Assembly (NCBI GenBank): GCA_964458015.1
Contig: CAYWGR010000080.1
Location: 1 to 24,282 of the forward strand
DNA from: CAYWGR01 sp964458015
GTDB taxonomy: Bacteria > Planctomycetota > Planctomycetia > Pirellulales > Thermoguttaceae
Length of the DNA: 24,282 nt
Direction: 5' to 3'
Shown: positions 7,864 to 14,648 of the stretch, in pieces
Layout of the letters: each line of letters begins with the position of its first letter
How positions within the stretch are numbered: position 1 is the stretch's first letter
Notes under the pieces: model-generated
What the model was told of the DNA's origin: nothing
What the model saw: only the letters and a program-made list of their open reading frames with translations
Database searches by the model: none
Made by a program: the position numbers and the translations under genes

Positions 7864-10850
7864 GGAAGACCTCCTGGTCTTTTGGGTTGGATGTTTGGAG
7901 GTTGATTGATTTGCAACGCACGCGCATTGATCACATTGACCCGCTTGGTCTTGGGCCAATAATGGATTTCCTGGGCGGAGAACTTCGAAGCCTCGACGCC
8001 TACTTCCTTCTGCTGAAACAAGTCGGCGTCAATGCGGCCGTCTCCTTTAAGAATAAGCCAATCCTTGGCTTCATTGTAGGTAATCGCCGCGCCGCGGGCA
8101 GTAAATGTCGTACCTTCGACGAAGGTATTGCCCATCGCGGCCAGTTCATAATACCGCCGGCCGCCGATCGGCAGCAACATTTGAATGACGGAAAGCTGAT
8201 CGCAACGGACAACCACGCCTTCCGGCCCGAGCTTGTCGGGATTATCGGTCGAGATCATGGCATCCCAATTAGGTGCGGGAGCAAAGGTCATTCGCACGTG
8301 ATCCGTGAAGGTCAGATGACGTTGCAACAGGTTGCCGGTAATTTTTTTCTGGAATCCGATATTCAAGCATTTGAGCGTGTCTTGCGCACCGGTGGCGGCT
8401 ACTGGCGTTCGGTTTTGCGGACTGGAAGCGACCAGAGGATTATTGCCACCGCCGCGTTGCACGCTGTTGATCCAACCGGGTCCGCCGGCCGTAAATGCGC
8501 CGCTCAAGACATTGACGGCCAGATCCGTCACTTGCAGTCGGTCGTAAGAGGTCGGTTGCTTTTGTGCATCGAAGGAGCGATTTTCGATAGCCACGCCTCC
8601 GCAGCATTGAATTTCTTCGACCTGCGGCGACGCTTGTGCATTGGGTTGGGCGAAATTGATTGGGCGTTGCATGCGAACCAGCATCGTTTCCGTGCGCATC
8701 TGCTGTTGCGGCGTCGTGGCGACCACGGCATTGGTGAAGGTGGCCGTGCGGCCGTCGAAATCCATGCGGCGTTGCCAAGTGACCGTCATCATGCCGGGGC
8801 CGACGAGCGATTGTCCTTGGGGATCGGCGGGCAAAGGCAGATCCATCTGGCCCGCCCCATCCACCCAAAGGCGATTTTCACCGCGATTCAAGTTGATATT
8901 GGGACCGGTAAGGCCCATGCCGCGTCCCTCGAAGTGGGCCGGTTGGCCGACGACCGTCACGGCGGCGGTCGGCGCGGTGACGTCCACGGCGTCGAGTCGG
9001 TTCCCGCTGATCATAAGCGGTTTCTCGCCTGGCTGCGCGGTTTGCGTTTCTAAAAAGCGTACGTCGTCTTCAATGGTCAAATTGGAGACGGCCGGCTGGC
9101 TTCCGCCAAGGATCATACGGGCTCGCAGTAAGCGGCCGACGACTTCAAAGCGTTGCAAGGACGCCTGCGGGGATGGGGATGTTCCGGGAATCACCGCTGC
9201 TGGAGTTCCGCCTGCAACCGCAGTGCCGGAGCGTTCGGCTCCCTGGTTCGCCGTGCCTGGACCGGTGACCGCCGATAGAGGACCGCCGTTGGGCTTTTCC
9301 TCGAACCAAACTTCCAGTTGTTCGACTTGGCTGGAGATTTGGGTAGAGTTCATGTGAACATCGGCGCGGGCCATCATGCGGTCGGGCCGGAGCTGGCTTT
9401 GTTGCCCCTTGGCGGCCGGCGGCAATTCGGAGAGCCAGAAGTAAATCTCTTTGGCCTGAAGTTGTCCGACGCCTTGATACCGCAGCTCCGCGCCGCCGGT
9501 CAGCGAAACCACCTGTTTGTTGTTGCCTTCCGGCGAAACTCGCAATTGTTTTTTCCAAATTGCTTCGAACGACTGGCCGGGCCGGTCGGGCGAGTCGCCG
9601 CGAAGCCAGCCGGGGCCTTGTGCCACGACGCGCCCTATGCGTCCCGGTTCGGCCGAGGCTTGGTAATACAAACTGCCGGCATGTATTTCGCGCGAGCCTT
9701 GTTGCAGAAATACTTCCTGGCCGCCGTCCATCGCGATCGACTTCGCGATAAGGTTGTACTGAAGCCTCATGCCACGGGCGACGACCTGTTGGCTGGGCGC
9801 CGTGACGACCACCGGATTGCCGACCGCCTCGATCCGCTCGGCCGTCATATCGAGCGAATTCGGCGTATTGGCCGAAGATGCGATTTCCTTGACGAATTTG
9901 TTTTTATTCTTCTTCACCGGCGGCTTGGTGAAGAAGAGCGACAGGACTTCGCAGGAAATTTGATCGGAGGGGCCCGCGGGATTTATTTTCATCACGTCCA
10001 CGCGGTCGCGAAAAGTCGCCACGCGGTCGATGGCATCGAATCGGAAGGGGCCCTTGCAGGTAATTTCGACGGGGGCATCCACCGGCTTTTCGTTGGGTGC
10101 GACTGCCGCCTGCCCCAGTTCCAAGTGCAGCCGTTCGACATGGCGCAACTCGAACCACTTAATGCCCGTGACGTTGGGGCCCGGCATATCCGCGTTTGGT
10201 TTGGGAGGGCCGGTCAGCAGACTAATCATCATGTCTTGGCCGCGGCCGAAATGAGAACCCCAGCGAAAATCGACCGGCTTTTGCGTCGAGATCGTTTTCT
10301 CGGTAAGCTGGATATCGCTCGTGACGATGAGCAGATCGTCGGCGGAACCGGGATCTTTCCAATCGCTGCGGATCGTCACCGGCCCGATGAGCTGCCCTTT
10401 GACCATGCGTCCGATTTTCGCGCGGTTGATGTCGATCGGTTGATCGAATTGCAGAATCGCGCCGCCAGGCGCTTCGAGAATGACGGTTTGACGCAAACGT
10501 TCGGCCTCGTCCTTGGCCGGGCCTTCGTGAGCAATAACGATCGTGCAAGGATGAATTTCGACCGTGCCATCGCTACAGTTTTTGTAGTTCTGCAAAAGAA
10601 GCTTGGCGCGGTCGCTTTCGAGAACTTTGGGATCTTTCAATTCCCAAGATCCCGGCGGAAAGAGCGATTGGAACCCTCGCATCGACGTCGCCGTCGGATC
10701 ATCCCCCTCTCCGGGAATCGGGACATCGGCTCCTTCGCCGCGACGTAGATCCGCCGCCGGCTCGATCCAAGGCACCACCGCCAGCGCATACGCCCAGTAC
10801 GTCGTTACGACGATCAGAAAACTTCCGGCGATGCGAGTGATGCGTGGCAT
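7860..10850 (-). CDS. Very long LptC/LptA (OstA)-like LPS-transport protein
   Basis: A 996-residue protein with one N-terminal membrane helix (about 8-28, GSFLIVVTTYWAYALAVV) and the remainder predicted periplasmic. Residues about 70-260 look like LptC: DLLIVTSDIQLTEKTISTQ and KPVDFRWGSHFGRG follow the LptC pattern of a strand, 'T.KPV' turn and glycine-rich strand. Further units resemble the LptA/OstA beta-jellyroll, for example DRVATFRDRVDVMKIN (275-290), MRLQYNLIAKSIAMDGGQEV (361-380), a later DGRTATFTNAVV segment, and YNEAKDWLILKGDGRID near the C-terminus. In proteobacteria LptC (about 190 residues) and LptA (about 185) are separate and form a periplasmic bridge carrying LPS to the outer membrane. 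Here the gene follows kdsD and kdsC, as lptC/lptA do, but is five times longer. Its 3' end overlaps hpt. The domain reading rests on pattern and context, not on a profile search. Confidence 0.8.
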   Translation of the reverse strand: MPRITRIAGSFLIVVTTYWAYALAVVPWIEPAADLRRGEGADVPIPGEGDDPTATSMRGFQSLFPPGSWELKDPKVLESDRAKLLLQNYKNCSDGTVEIHPCTIVIAHEGPAKDEAERLRQTVILEAPGGAILQFDQPIDINRAKIGRMVKGQLIGPVTIRSDWKDPGSADDLLIVTSDIQLTEKTISTQKPVDFRWGSHFGRGQDMMISLLTGPPKPNADMPGPNVTGIKWFELRHVERLHLELGQAAVAPNEKPVDAPVEITCKGPFRFDAIDRVATFRDRVDVMKINPAGPSDQISCEVLSLFFTKPPVKKNKNKFVKEIASSANTPNSLDMTAERIEAVGNPVVVTAPSQQVVARGMRLQYNLIAKSIAMDGGQEVFLQQGSREIHAGSLYYQASAEPGRIGRVVAQGPGWLRGDSPDRPGQSFEAIWKKQLRVSPEGNNKQVVSLTGGAELRYQGVGQLQAKEIYFWLSELPPAAKGQQSQLRPDRMMARADVHMNSTQISSQVEQLEVWFEEKPNGGPLSAVTGPGTANQGAERSGTAVAGGTPAAVIPGTSPSPQASLQRFEVVGRLLRARMILGGSQPAVSNLTIEDDVRFLETQTAQPGEKPLMISGNRLDAVDVTAPTAAVTVVGQPAHFEGRGMGLTGPNINLNRGENRLWVDGAGQMDLPLPADPQGQSLVGPGMMTVTWQRRMDFDGRTATFTNAVVATTPQQQMRTETMLVRMQRPINFAQPNAQASPQVEEIQCCGGVAIENRSFDAQKQPTSYDRLQVTDLAVNVLSGAFTAGGPGWINSVQRGGGNNPLVASSPQNRTPVAATGAQDTLKCLNIGFQKKITGNLLQRHLTFTDHVRMTFAPAPNWDAMISTDNPDKLGPEGVVVRCDQLSVIQMLLPIGGRRYYELAAMGNTFVEGTTFTARGAAITYNEAKDWLILKGDGRIDADLFQQKEVGVEASKFSAQEIHYWPKTKRVNVINARALQINQPPNIQPKRPGGLP
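7869..7875 (-). promoter_or_regulatory. Strong Shine-Dalgarno site deciding the hpt start
   Basis: Minus-strand AGGAGGT, 5 bases before TTG at 7861-7863. It lies inside the end of the upstream coding sequence. It is the best ribosome site seen in the window and decides the TTG start over the longer open frame. Confidence 0.85.
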
Positions 10851-10872
10851 AAGAAATTAGGGAGGAAAAACG

Positions 10873-10916
10873 CGAGATTAGGGAGCCGATTCTCTAATCC
10901 CTAATCCCCAATCTCG
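10873..10916. repeat. GATTAGGGA-type inverted repeat upstream of the Lpt-like gene
   Basis: Arms CGAGATTAGGGA (10873-10884) and TCCCCAATCTCG (10905-10916) are complementary at 11 of 12 positions, with one G-T pair, around a centre that again contains CTAATCCCTAATCC. It fills most of the 75-base gap between kdsC and the Lpt-like gene. It may be a mobile-type short repeat or an attenuator in the transcript. A related block lies on the other side of kdsC. Confidence 0.6.
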
Positions 10917-10925
10917 AATCCCTTT

Positions 10926-11444
10926 CTATTGATATGCTTGGATTAGGTTTTCCCAACGCGACTGGGCCTTGAGGATCAATTCGATAATCTCGCGGACCGC
11001 ACCGCATCCGCCCGGCAATTTTGTGACATAGCGGGCGGCCTGACGCAGTTCGGCACAACCGTCGGCCACGGCTACTCCAAATCCCACGGCTCGCACCGCC
11101 GGCAGGTCGGGCAGATCGTCGCCGATGTAACACACTTGCGACGCGGATAGCTGCAACTCGCCGAGGATTCCTTGCAGGGCCGTCAGCTTGTTGTCCACAC
11201 CCTGCCGGATAATCTCGATCCCGAGTTCCGCCACGCGCATCTTCACGATGTTCGAGCTGCGGTGCGTAATCAAACCGAAGCGATAGCCTGCTTTTTGCCA
11301 TAGCCGGATGCCAAGTCCGTCACGAACGTGAAACCGCTTGGTCTCGATCCCCTGGTTGTCGAACACGATGCCACCGTCGGTCAATACTCCATCTACGTCG
11401 GAAAGGATCAAACGAATCGGTCGGCAAAGATGGTCGAAAGACAT
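10926..11444 (-). CDS. kdsC: 3-deoxy-D-manno-octulosonate 8-phosphate phosphatase (KdsC-type HAD)
   Basis: A 172-residue HAD-superfamily phosphatase of the small, cap-less KdsC type. It removes phosphate from KDO-8-phosphate to give KDO for the LPS inner core. Motif I is LILSDVDGVLTDGG (12-25, nucleophile D16, acid/base D18). Motif II gives T60 in GLITHRSS, motif III K86 in DNKLTAL, and motif IV GDDLPD (108-113). Most family members have ITGR in motif II; here it is ITHR, so the glycine is His61. Length matches E. coli KdsC (about 188) minus a short tail. No Shine-Dalgarno site precedes the ATG; a GGATTAGG-type repeat directly abuts it. It lies between kdsD and the Lpt-like gene, in the classical order. 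Confidence 0.93.
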   Translation of the reverse strand: MSFDHLCRPIRLILSDVDGVLTDGGIVFDNQGIETKRFHVRDGLGIRLWQKAGYRFGLITHRSSNIVKMRVAELGIEIIRQGVDNKLTALQGILGELQLSASQVCYIGDDLPDLPAVRAVGFGVAVADGCAELRQAARYVTKLPGGCGAVREIIELILKAQSRWENLIQAYQ

Positions 11445-11491
11445 GGATTAGGAGAGGGGTCAGGGGTCAGAGATTAGGGATTTGGGATTAG
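11445..11491. repeat. GGATTAGG / GGGGTCAG repeat block upstream of kdsC
   Basis: Plus strand shows GGATTAGGAG, then GGGGTCAGGGGTCAG, then GATTAGGGATTTGGGATTAG. The block touches the kdsC start codon on the minus strand and occupies the place of a ribosome site. The same two motifs occur before asnB (6094-6112) and before the Lpt-like gene (10873-10916), so it is a shared intergenic repeat type. The rest of the 133-base kdsC-kdsD gap shows nothing recognisable. Confidence 0.6.
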
Positions 11492-11577
11492 AAGAAATGT
11501 TCCGCGGTTGTGATCGCAGGGAGGGATGTGGTTTCGCTTCCATGTGGAAAACGGCAATTGTCCTATCGTGTATTGTA

Positions 11578-12672
11578 TTACGTATCATCCCTATCTTCGG
11601 GTTCGCCGACAACGCGCCAGGGGGTTATTTTTTCGCATGGAACTGTTTCGGCCACGGCAGTTTCCTTCGGCAACAAGGCCACGACGTCGGTAATGTCGAT
11701 CAGCCCAACGGGACGGCCGTCGGCATCGACGACCGGCAGCTCGCTGATCTTCCGCCCCGCGATAATCGCCACGGCATCGACCATCATCGAGCTCACCTCG
11801 ACGCGCAACGGCTTGCCAGTCATCACTTGGCTGATGGGTCCGTCTAATTCTCCGTCGCGGCGAAGTTCGAACAGCCGGGCAAGATCGCTGTCGGTGAAAA
11901 TGCCCGAAAGCTTGCCGTCGGCATCCACCAACATCGTGGCGCCGGTGCGCCGGCCCGGCATCCGTGCACTAATCAGCACGTCGCGCACGGATTGGCGGTC
12001 GTCGGCCACACGGCATTGTTCCAACGGACGCATGTATTGCTCGACACGGCTCAGCTTGTAGCCCAGGCTGCCGCCGGGATGAAACCGGGCGAAATCCTCG
12101 CGGCTGAAATGCCGCATCTGGCTCACGACCAGTGCCAAGGCATCGCCGACGGCCAGCATGGCCGTTGTACTGGTGCTGGGGGCCAACCCCAGCGCACACG
12201 CTTCCTCCAAGGGCCCGAGTTCAATCGTAACCGCCGCCGCGCGGCCCAGGCTGCTGGCAGAGCTGGCCGTAATCGCGATGATCGGCAAACCAATGTCAAC
12301 GAGCGACGGCAACAATCGGACGATTTCTTCCGTCTCGCCGCTTTGCGAAAGCATCAGTATCACGTCGCCACGGCGCACGCGGCCAAGGTCGCCGTGGATG
12401 GCTTCGGCCGGATGCAAGCAATGGCTGGGCGCGCCGGTCGAGGCCAGGGTGGCCATGATCTTTTGGCCCACGAGGCCCGCCTTGCCCATGCCGCAGACGA
12501 TAATACTGCCTTGGCATTGGTAGACTAATTCGACGGCGCGGCAGAATTCCGGGCCCAACCGATTGGCCACTTGGCTTAGCGCGCGGCTTTCGGTCAACAT
12601 CACTTGTCGAGCGAAACGGAGTTGTTCAAAAGCGCTCCACAAGCTCGTGCTAACGGCGGCTTCCATGCTCAT
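11578..12672 (-). CDS. kdsD: Arabinose-5-phosphate isomerase (KdsD/KpsF/GutQ family)
   Basis: A 364-residue cytoplasmic enzyme interconverting ribulose 5-phosphate and arabinose 5-phosphate, the first step toward KDO. The SIS domain (about 40-205) has GMGKAG (61-66), the sugar-phosphate loop SQSGETEEI (109-117), HGDLGR (93-98) and FARFHPGGSLG (194-204). Two CBS domains follow (about 210-270 and 280-335), with MRPLEQCRV, GIFTDSDLARLF and ELPVVDADGRPVGLIDITDV. This is the full KdsD architecture, with a C-terminal tail longer than E. coli's (328 residues). The open frame extends 68 codons upstream to 12876, but that segment overlaps the control region and start of the divergent fba and lacks family sequence. 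I chose the ATG at 12672, with AAGGA about 11 bases upstream; ATG 12666 is also possible. Transcribed divergently from fba. Confidence 0.93.
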   Translation of the reverse strand: MSMEAAVSTSLWSAFEQLRFARQVMLTESRALSQVANRLGPEFCRAVELVYQCQGSIIVCGMGKAGLVGQKIMATLASTGAPSHCLHPAEAIHGDLGRVRRGDVILMLSQSGETEEIVRLLPSLVDIGLPIIAITASSASSLGRAAAVTIELGPLEEACALGLAPSTSTTAMLAVGDALALVVSQMRHFSREDFARFHPGGSLGYKLSRVEQYMRPLEQCRVADDRQSVRDVLISARMPGRRTGATMLVDADGKLSGIFTDSDLARLFELRRDGELDGPISQVMTGKPLRVEVSSMMVDAVAIIAGRKISELPVVDADGRPVGLIDITDVVALLPKETAVAETVPCEKITPWRVVGEPEDRDDT

Positions 12673-12724
12673 CGACTCGTCAATCCTTGACTGAGACCGC
12701 AAAAAAGAGAAACAGACCCGGGGG

Positions 12725-12753
12725 ATTGTACCCCGCCGCGAGATTTGGAGCAA
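12725..12753 (-). promoter_or_regulatory. Candidate promoter for kdsD
   Basis: On the minus strand TTGCTC (12748-12753) and TACAAT (12725-12730) are separated by 17 bases, resembling a sigma-70 promoter with a good -10 and a half-matched -35. The -10 lies within a small hairpin, CGGGG (12719-12723) with CCCCG (12731-12735). Predicted by eye only. Confidence 0.4.
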
Positions 12754-12783
12754 TGTAAACTTGTAGCACCAAAGCCCCCTCCG

Positions 12784-12841
12784 CCAGGGGTATTCGTGAG
12801 TAAAAACGCCCCTGGTAGGTCCGGCCGCGTTTCTGTAAAAT
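12784..12841 (+). promoter_or_regulatory. Inverted repeat and candidate -10 upstream of fba
   Basis: CCAGGGG (12784-12790) and CCCCTGG (12809-12815) are perfect 7-base arms separated by 18 bases, a spacing that suits a dimeric regulator. A -10-like TAAAAT (12836-12841) follows, with the -35 position falling on or just after the second arm. The -35 itself is poor. No regulator can be named. Confidence 0.35.
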
Positions 12842-12875
12842 GGAGGGCTTACATAACTGTCCTGGGAGTTTTTCA

Positions 12876-13856
12876 ATGATTGTTACCACCAAACAACTGT
12901 TTGAGCACGCCTACGGCAAATACGCCATTGGCGCGTACAACATCAACAACCTTGAGCAGACCGTCGGTCTGTTCCGCGGCAATTTGGGCAAGTCGAAGTC
13001 GAACGACGACCCGTGCAACGCCGCTAAGAGCGCCCCGTTTATTTTGCAGATTTCGCGCGGCGCCCGCGGTTATTCCGACAAGCGGTTCCTCGAAGCGATG
13101 ATCCGCACGGCGGATGCCGTTTTTCCCGAGGTGATTTTCGCAGTCCATCTCGATCACGGCACCGAAGAGGTTTGCTACGATTGCATCGACAGCGGATTTT
13201 ATAGCTCGGTGATGATCGACGCCTCGCACGAGGAGTTCAAGAAGAACATCGAAATTACGCGAAAAGTGGCCGATCGCGCCCACGCCAAGGGCATCGTGGT
13301 TGAGGCCGAATTGGGTCAACTCGGCGGCGTCGAGGAAGACATCGTCGGCAGCGTCCGGTTGACCGATCCGGATCAAGCCGCTGAGTTTATCGAGAAAAGC
13401 GGCTGTGATTCGCTGGCCGTGGCCATCGGCACATCGCACGGCGCGTTCAAGTTTGCCGGCAAGCAAGGCCTGCACTTCGACGTGCTGGAAGAGATCCAAA
13501 AGGCAGTTCCGAAGAACTTCCCACTGGTTATGCACGGTTCGAGCAGCGTGCCGAAGGAATGGGTCGATCGGATCAACAACGCCGGCGGCGCGATGAAGAG
13601 CACCAGCGGCGTGGACGAGAATCAATATCTGCCCGCCGCCAAGATGGGCGTCTGCAAGATCAACATCGACACCGACGGCCGCTTGGTGTGGTGTGCGATT
13701 CACCGCGAGGCTTTCCGCGACGACCCGGCCGGTTTCGACCTTCGTCCGCCAGGAAAGACCTTCATGGCCGCGTATGCCGACTACATCGTTCATAAGAACA
13801 CGATGCTCGGTTCGGCCGGTCAGTTGGAAGACGTGCGGAAGATGCTCAAGAAGTAG
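12876..13856 (+). CDS. fba: Class II fructose-bisphosphate aldolase
   Basis: A 326-residue zinc-dependent aldolase splitting fructose 1,6-bisphosphate into dihydroxyacetone phosphate and glyceraldehyde 3-phosphate, in glycolysis and gluconeogenesis. The TIM-barrel enzyme has the metal and catalytic motif AVHLDHGTEE (89-98: H91, catalytic D93, H94), VEAELGQLGG (142-151), zinc ligand H188 in GTSHGAFK, and H220 in MHGSSSVP. NIDTD, a conserved substrate-binding segment, is near 265. Compared with the common class II layout, residues about 32-52 (RGNLGKSKSNDDPCNAAK) look like an insertion between the NNLEQ and PFILQIS strands. The start is the ATG at 12876, with GGGAG 7 bases before it; an earlier in-frame ATG at 12840 adds 12 unlikely residues. 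A strong terminator follows. Confidence 0.95.
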   Translation: MIVTTKQLFEHAYGKYAIGAYNINNLEQTVGLFRGNLGKSKSNDDPCNAAKSAPFILQISRGARGYSDKRFLEAMIRTADAVFPEVIFAVHLDHGTEEVCYDCIDSGFYSSVMIDASHEEFKKNIEITRKVADRAHAKGIVVEAELGQLGGVEEDIVGSVRLTDPDQAAEFIEKSGCDSLAVAIGTSHGAFKFAGKQGLHFDVLEEIQKAVPKNFPLVMHGSSSVPKEWVDRINNAGGAMKSTSGVDENQYLPAAKMGVCKINIDTDGRLVWCAIHREAFRDDPAGFDLRPPGKTFMAAYADYIVHKNTMLGSAGQLEDVRKMLKK

Positions 13857-13874
13857 TCTGACGCAAAAAACAAA

Positions 13875-13910
13875 AACGGCCCGGCGGGAAGTATTTCTCG
13901 CCGGGCCGTT
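13875..13910 (+). terminator. Rho-independent terminator after fba
   Basis: Perfect 12-base arms AACGGCCCGGCG (13875-13886) and CGCCGGGCCGTT (13899-13910). The stem extends inward by a further 4 pairs (one G-T) around a tight loop. A T-rich stretch (GTGCTTTCTT) follows and an A-rich stretch precedes it, so it may work in both directions. It begins 18 bases after the fba stop. Confidence 0.85.
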
Positions 13911-14107
13911 GTGCTTTCTTGCATCAATGCGGGGCGTGAACTGGAGAGCAAGAGATTGAACATGGCCCCCATGATTGACAATTTGCCGGAAGAGGCTATT
14001 TTCTGAAAAGTTCCAGAGATGCCACGGCAGGACCGGCCGTGCCCGGTTTTGCACGCGATTTCGTCATCGGCGGTCAATCTCATCTTTGTGCCGATTGAAA
14101 GAAAAAA

Positions 14108-14530
14108 ATGAAATCCAGCATTATGTACATTGAGCCGGGCGGTGGATTGGCCAGAGAGGGCGGACGAATCGGCAGAGTGACCTTCTCAAAGTCGGGTCGA
14201 ACACTATGTTACGGTGACCGTAACTTTCAGAGCCTAGACGGCCAGGGCTACAAAGAAAATTACTATGATGTTGAATCAGGAGAGCGATACTGGATTTCAG
14301 GACCAAGACGCGATGGCAGCGATGCTCTTTACCCCATGACTATCCACATTGATGATGACGTCCGAGAAGAGTATTGGCGTGCAATTCGGAAGCAGCCGGA
14401 CCAGATCCTCGACACCTCCTATCGATCTCCAGGCAAGTACTCGCGCAGGAAACCGCGTCCCGAGTTGAGCGTGAAGGGAGGAACAAGACGCGGCACGAAC
14501 CGCGGCGGAACGGGCGTGCAAAAGAAATAA
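14108..14530 (+). CDS. Conserved-looking small protein of unknown function
   Basis: A 140-residue soluble protein with no signal peptide or membrane segment. Residues 1-95 form a compact, probably beta-rich domain: IGRVTFSKSGRTLCYGDRNF (21-40), then YYDVESGERYWISGPRRDGS (52-71) and DDDVREEYWRAIR (82-94). Short proteins of this appearance occur in many bacteria. From memory, some are labelled 1-deoxy-D-xylulose-5-phosphate synthase, which this length and sequence cannot support. Residues 105-140 are a Lys/Arg/Gly-rich disordered tail that may contact nucleic acid (inferred). The ATG is preceded by an A/G-rich GAAAGAAAAAA rather than a strong ribosome site. It sits alone between the fba terminator and the HEAT-repeat gene. 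Confidence 0.75.
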   Translation: MKSSIMYIEPGGGLAREGGRIGRVTFSKSGRTLCYGDRNFQSLDGQGYKENYYDVESGERYWISGPRRDGSDALYPMTIHIDDDVREEYWRAIRKQPDQILDTSYRSPGKYSRRKPRPELSVKGGTRRGTNRGGTGVQKK

Positions 14531-14648
14531 CGATACAGGGTAGCACCCAGTTTCAAATTTCAAGAAGCAGAAGCAAGTCTGATACTCCTGTACCTGACAT
14601 TAAGCTAAATCCGAAGCCGATCCACTTTTATCGTATAGGTATTTTCCG

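Noticed and set aside
7864..7959. N-terminal extension of hpt to 7959
   Set aside because: It overlaps the end of the Lpt-like gene and has no family sequence; a perfect ribosome site selects the TTG at 7863.
9318..10748. 476-codon plus-strand frame opposite the Lpt-like gene
   Set aside because: It lies wholly antisense to a gene with a membrane anchor and family-like motifs. Its translation is rich in Arg/Asp/His/Gly with no recognisable domain, as expected from the complement of GC-rich coding DNA.
12673..12876. N-terminal extension of kdsD to 12876
   Set aside because: The extra 68 codons overlap the fba start and the shared promoter region and do not resemble KdsD. The ATG at 12672 gives the normal family start.
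12873..14054. 393-codon minus-strand frame opposite fba
   Set aside because: It overlaps the whole aldolase gene antisense and shows no family features; it also runs through the fba terminator. A codon-bias shadow.
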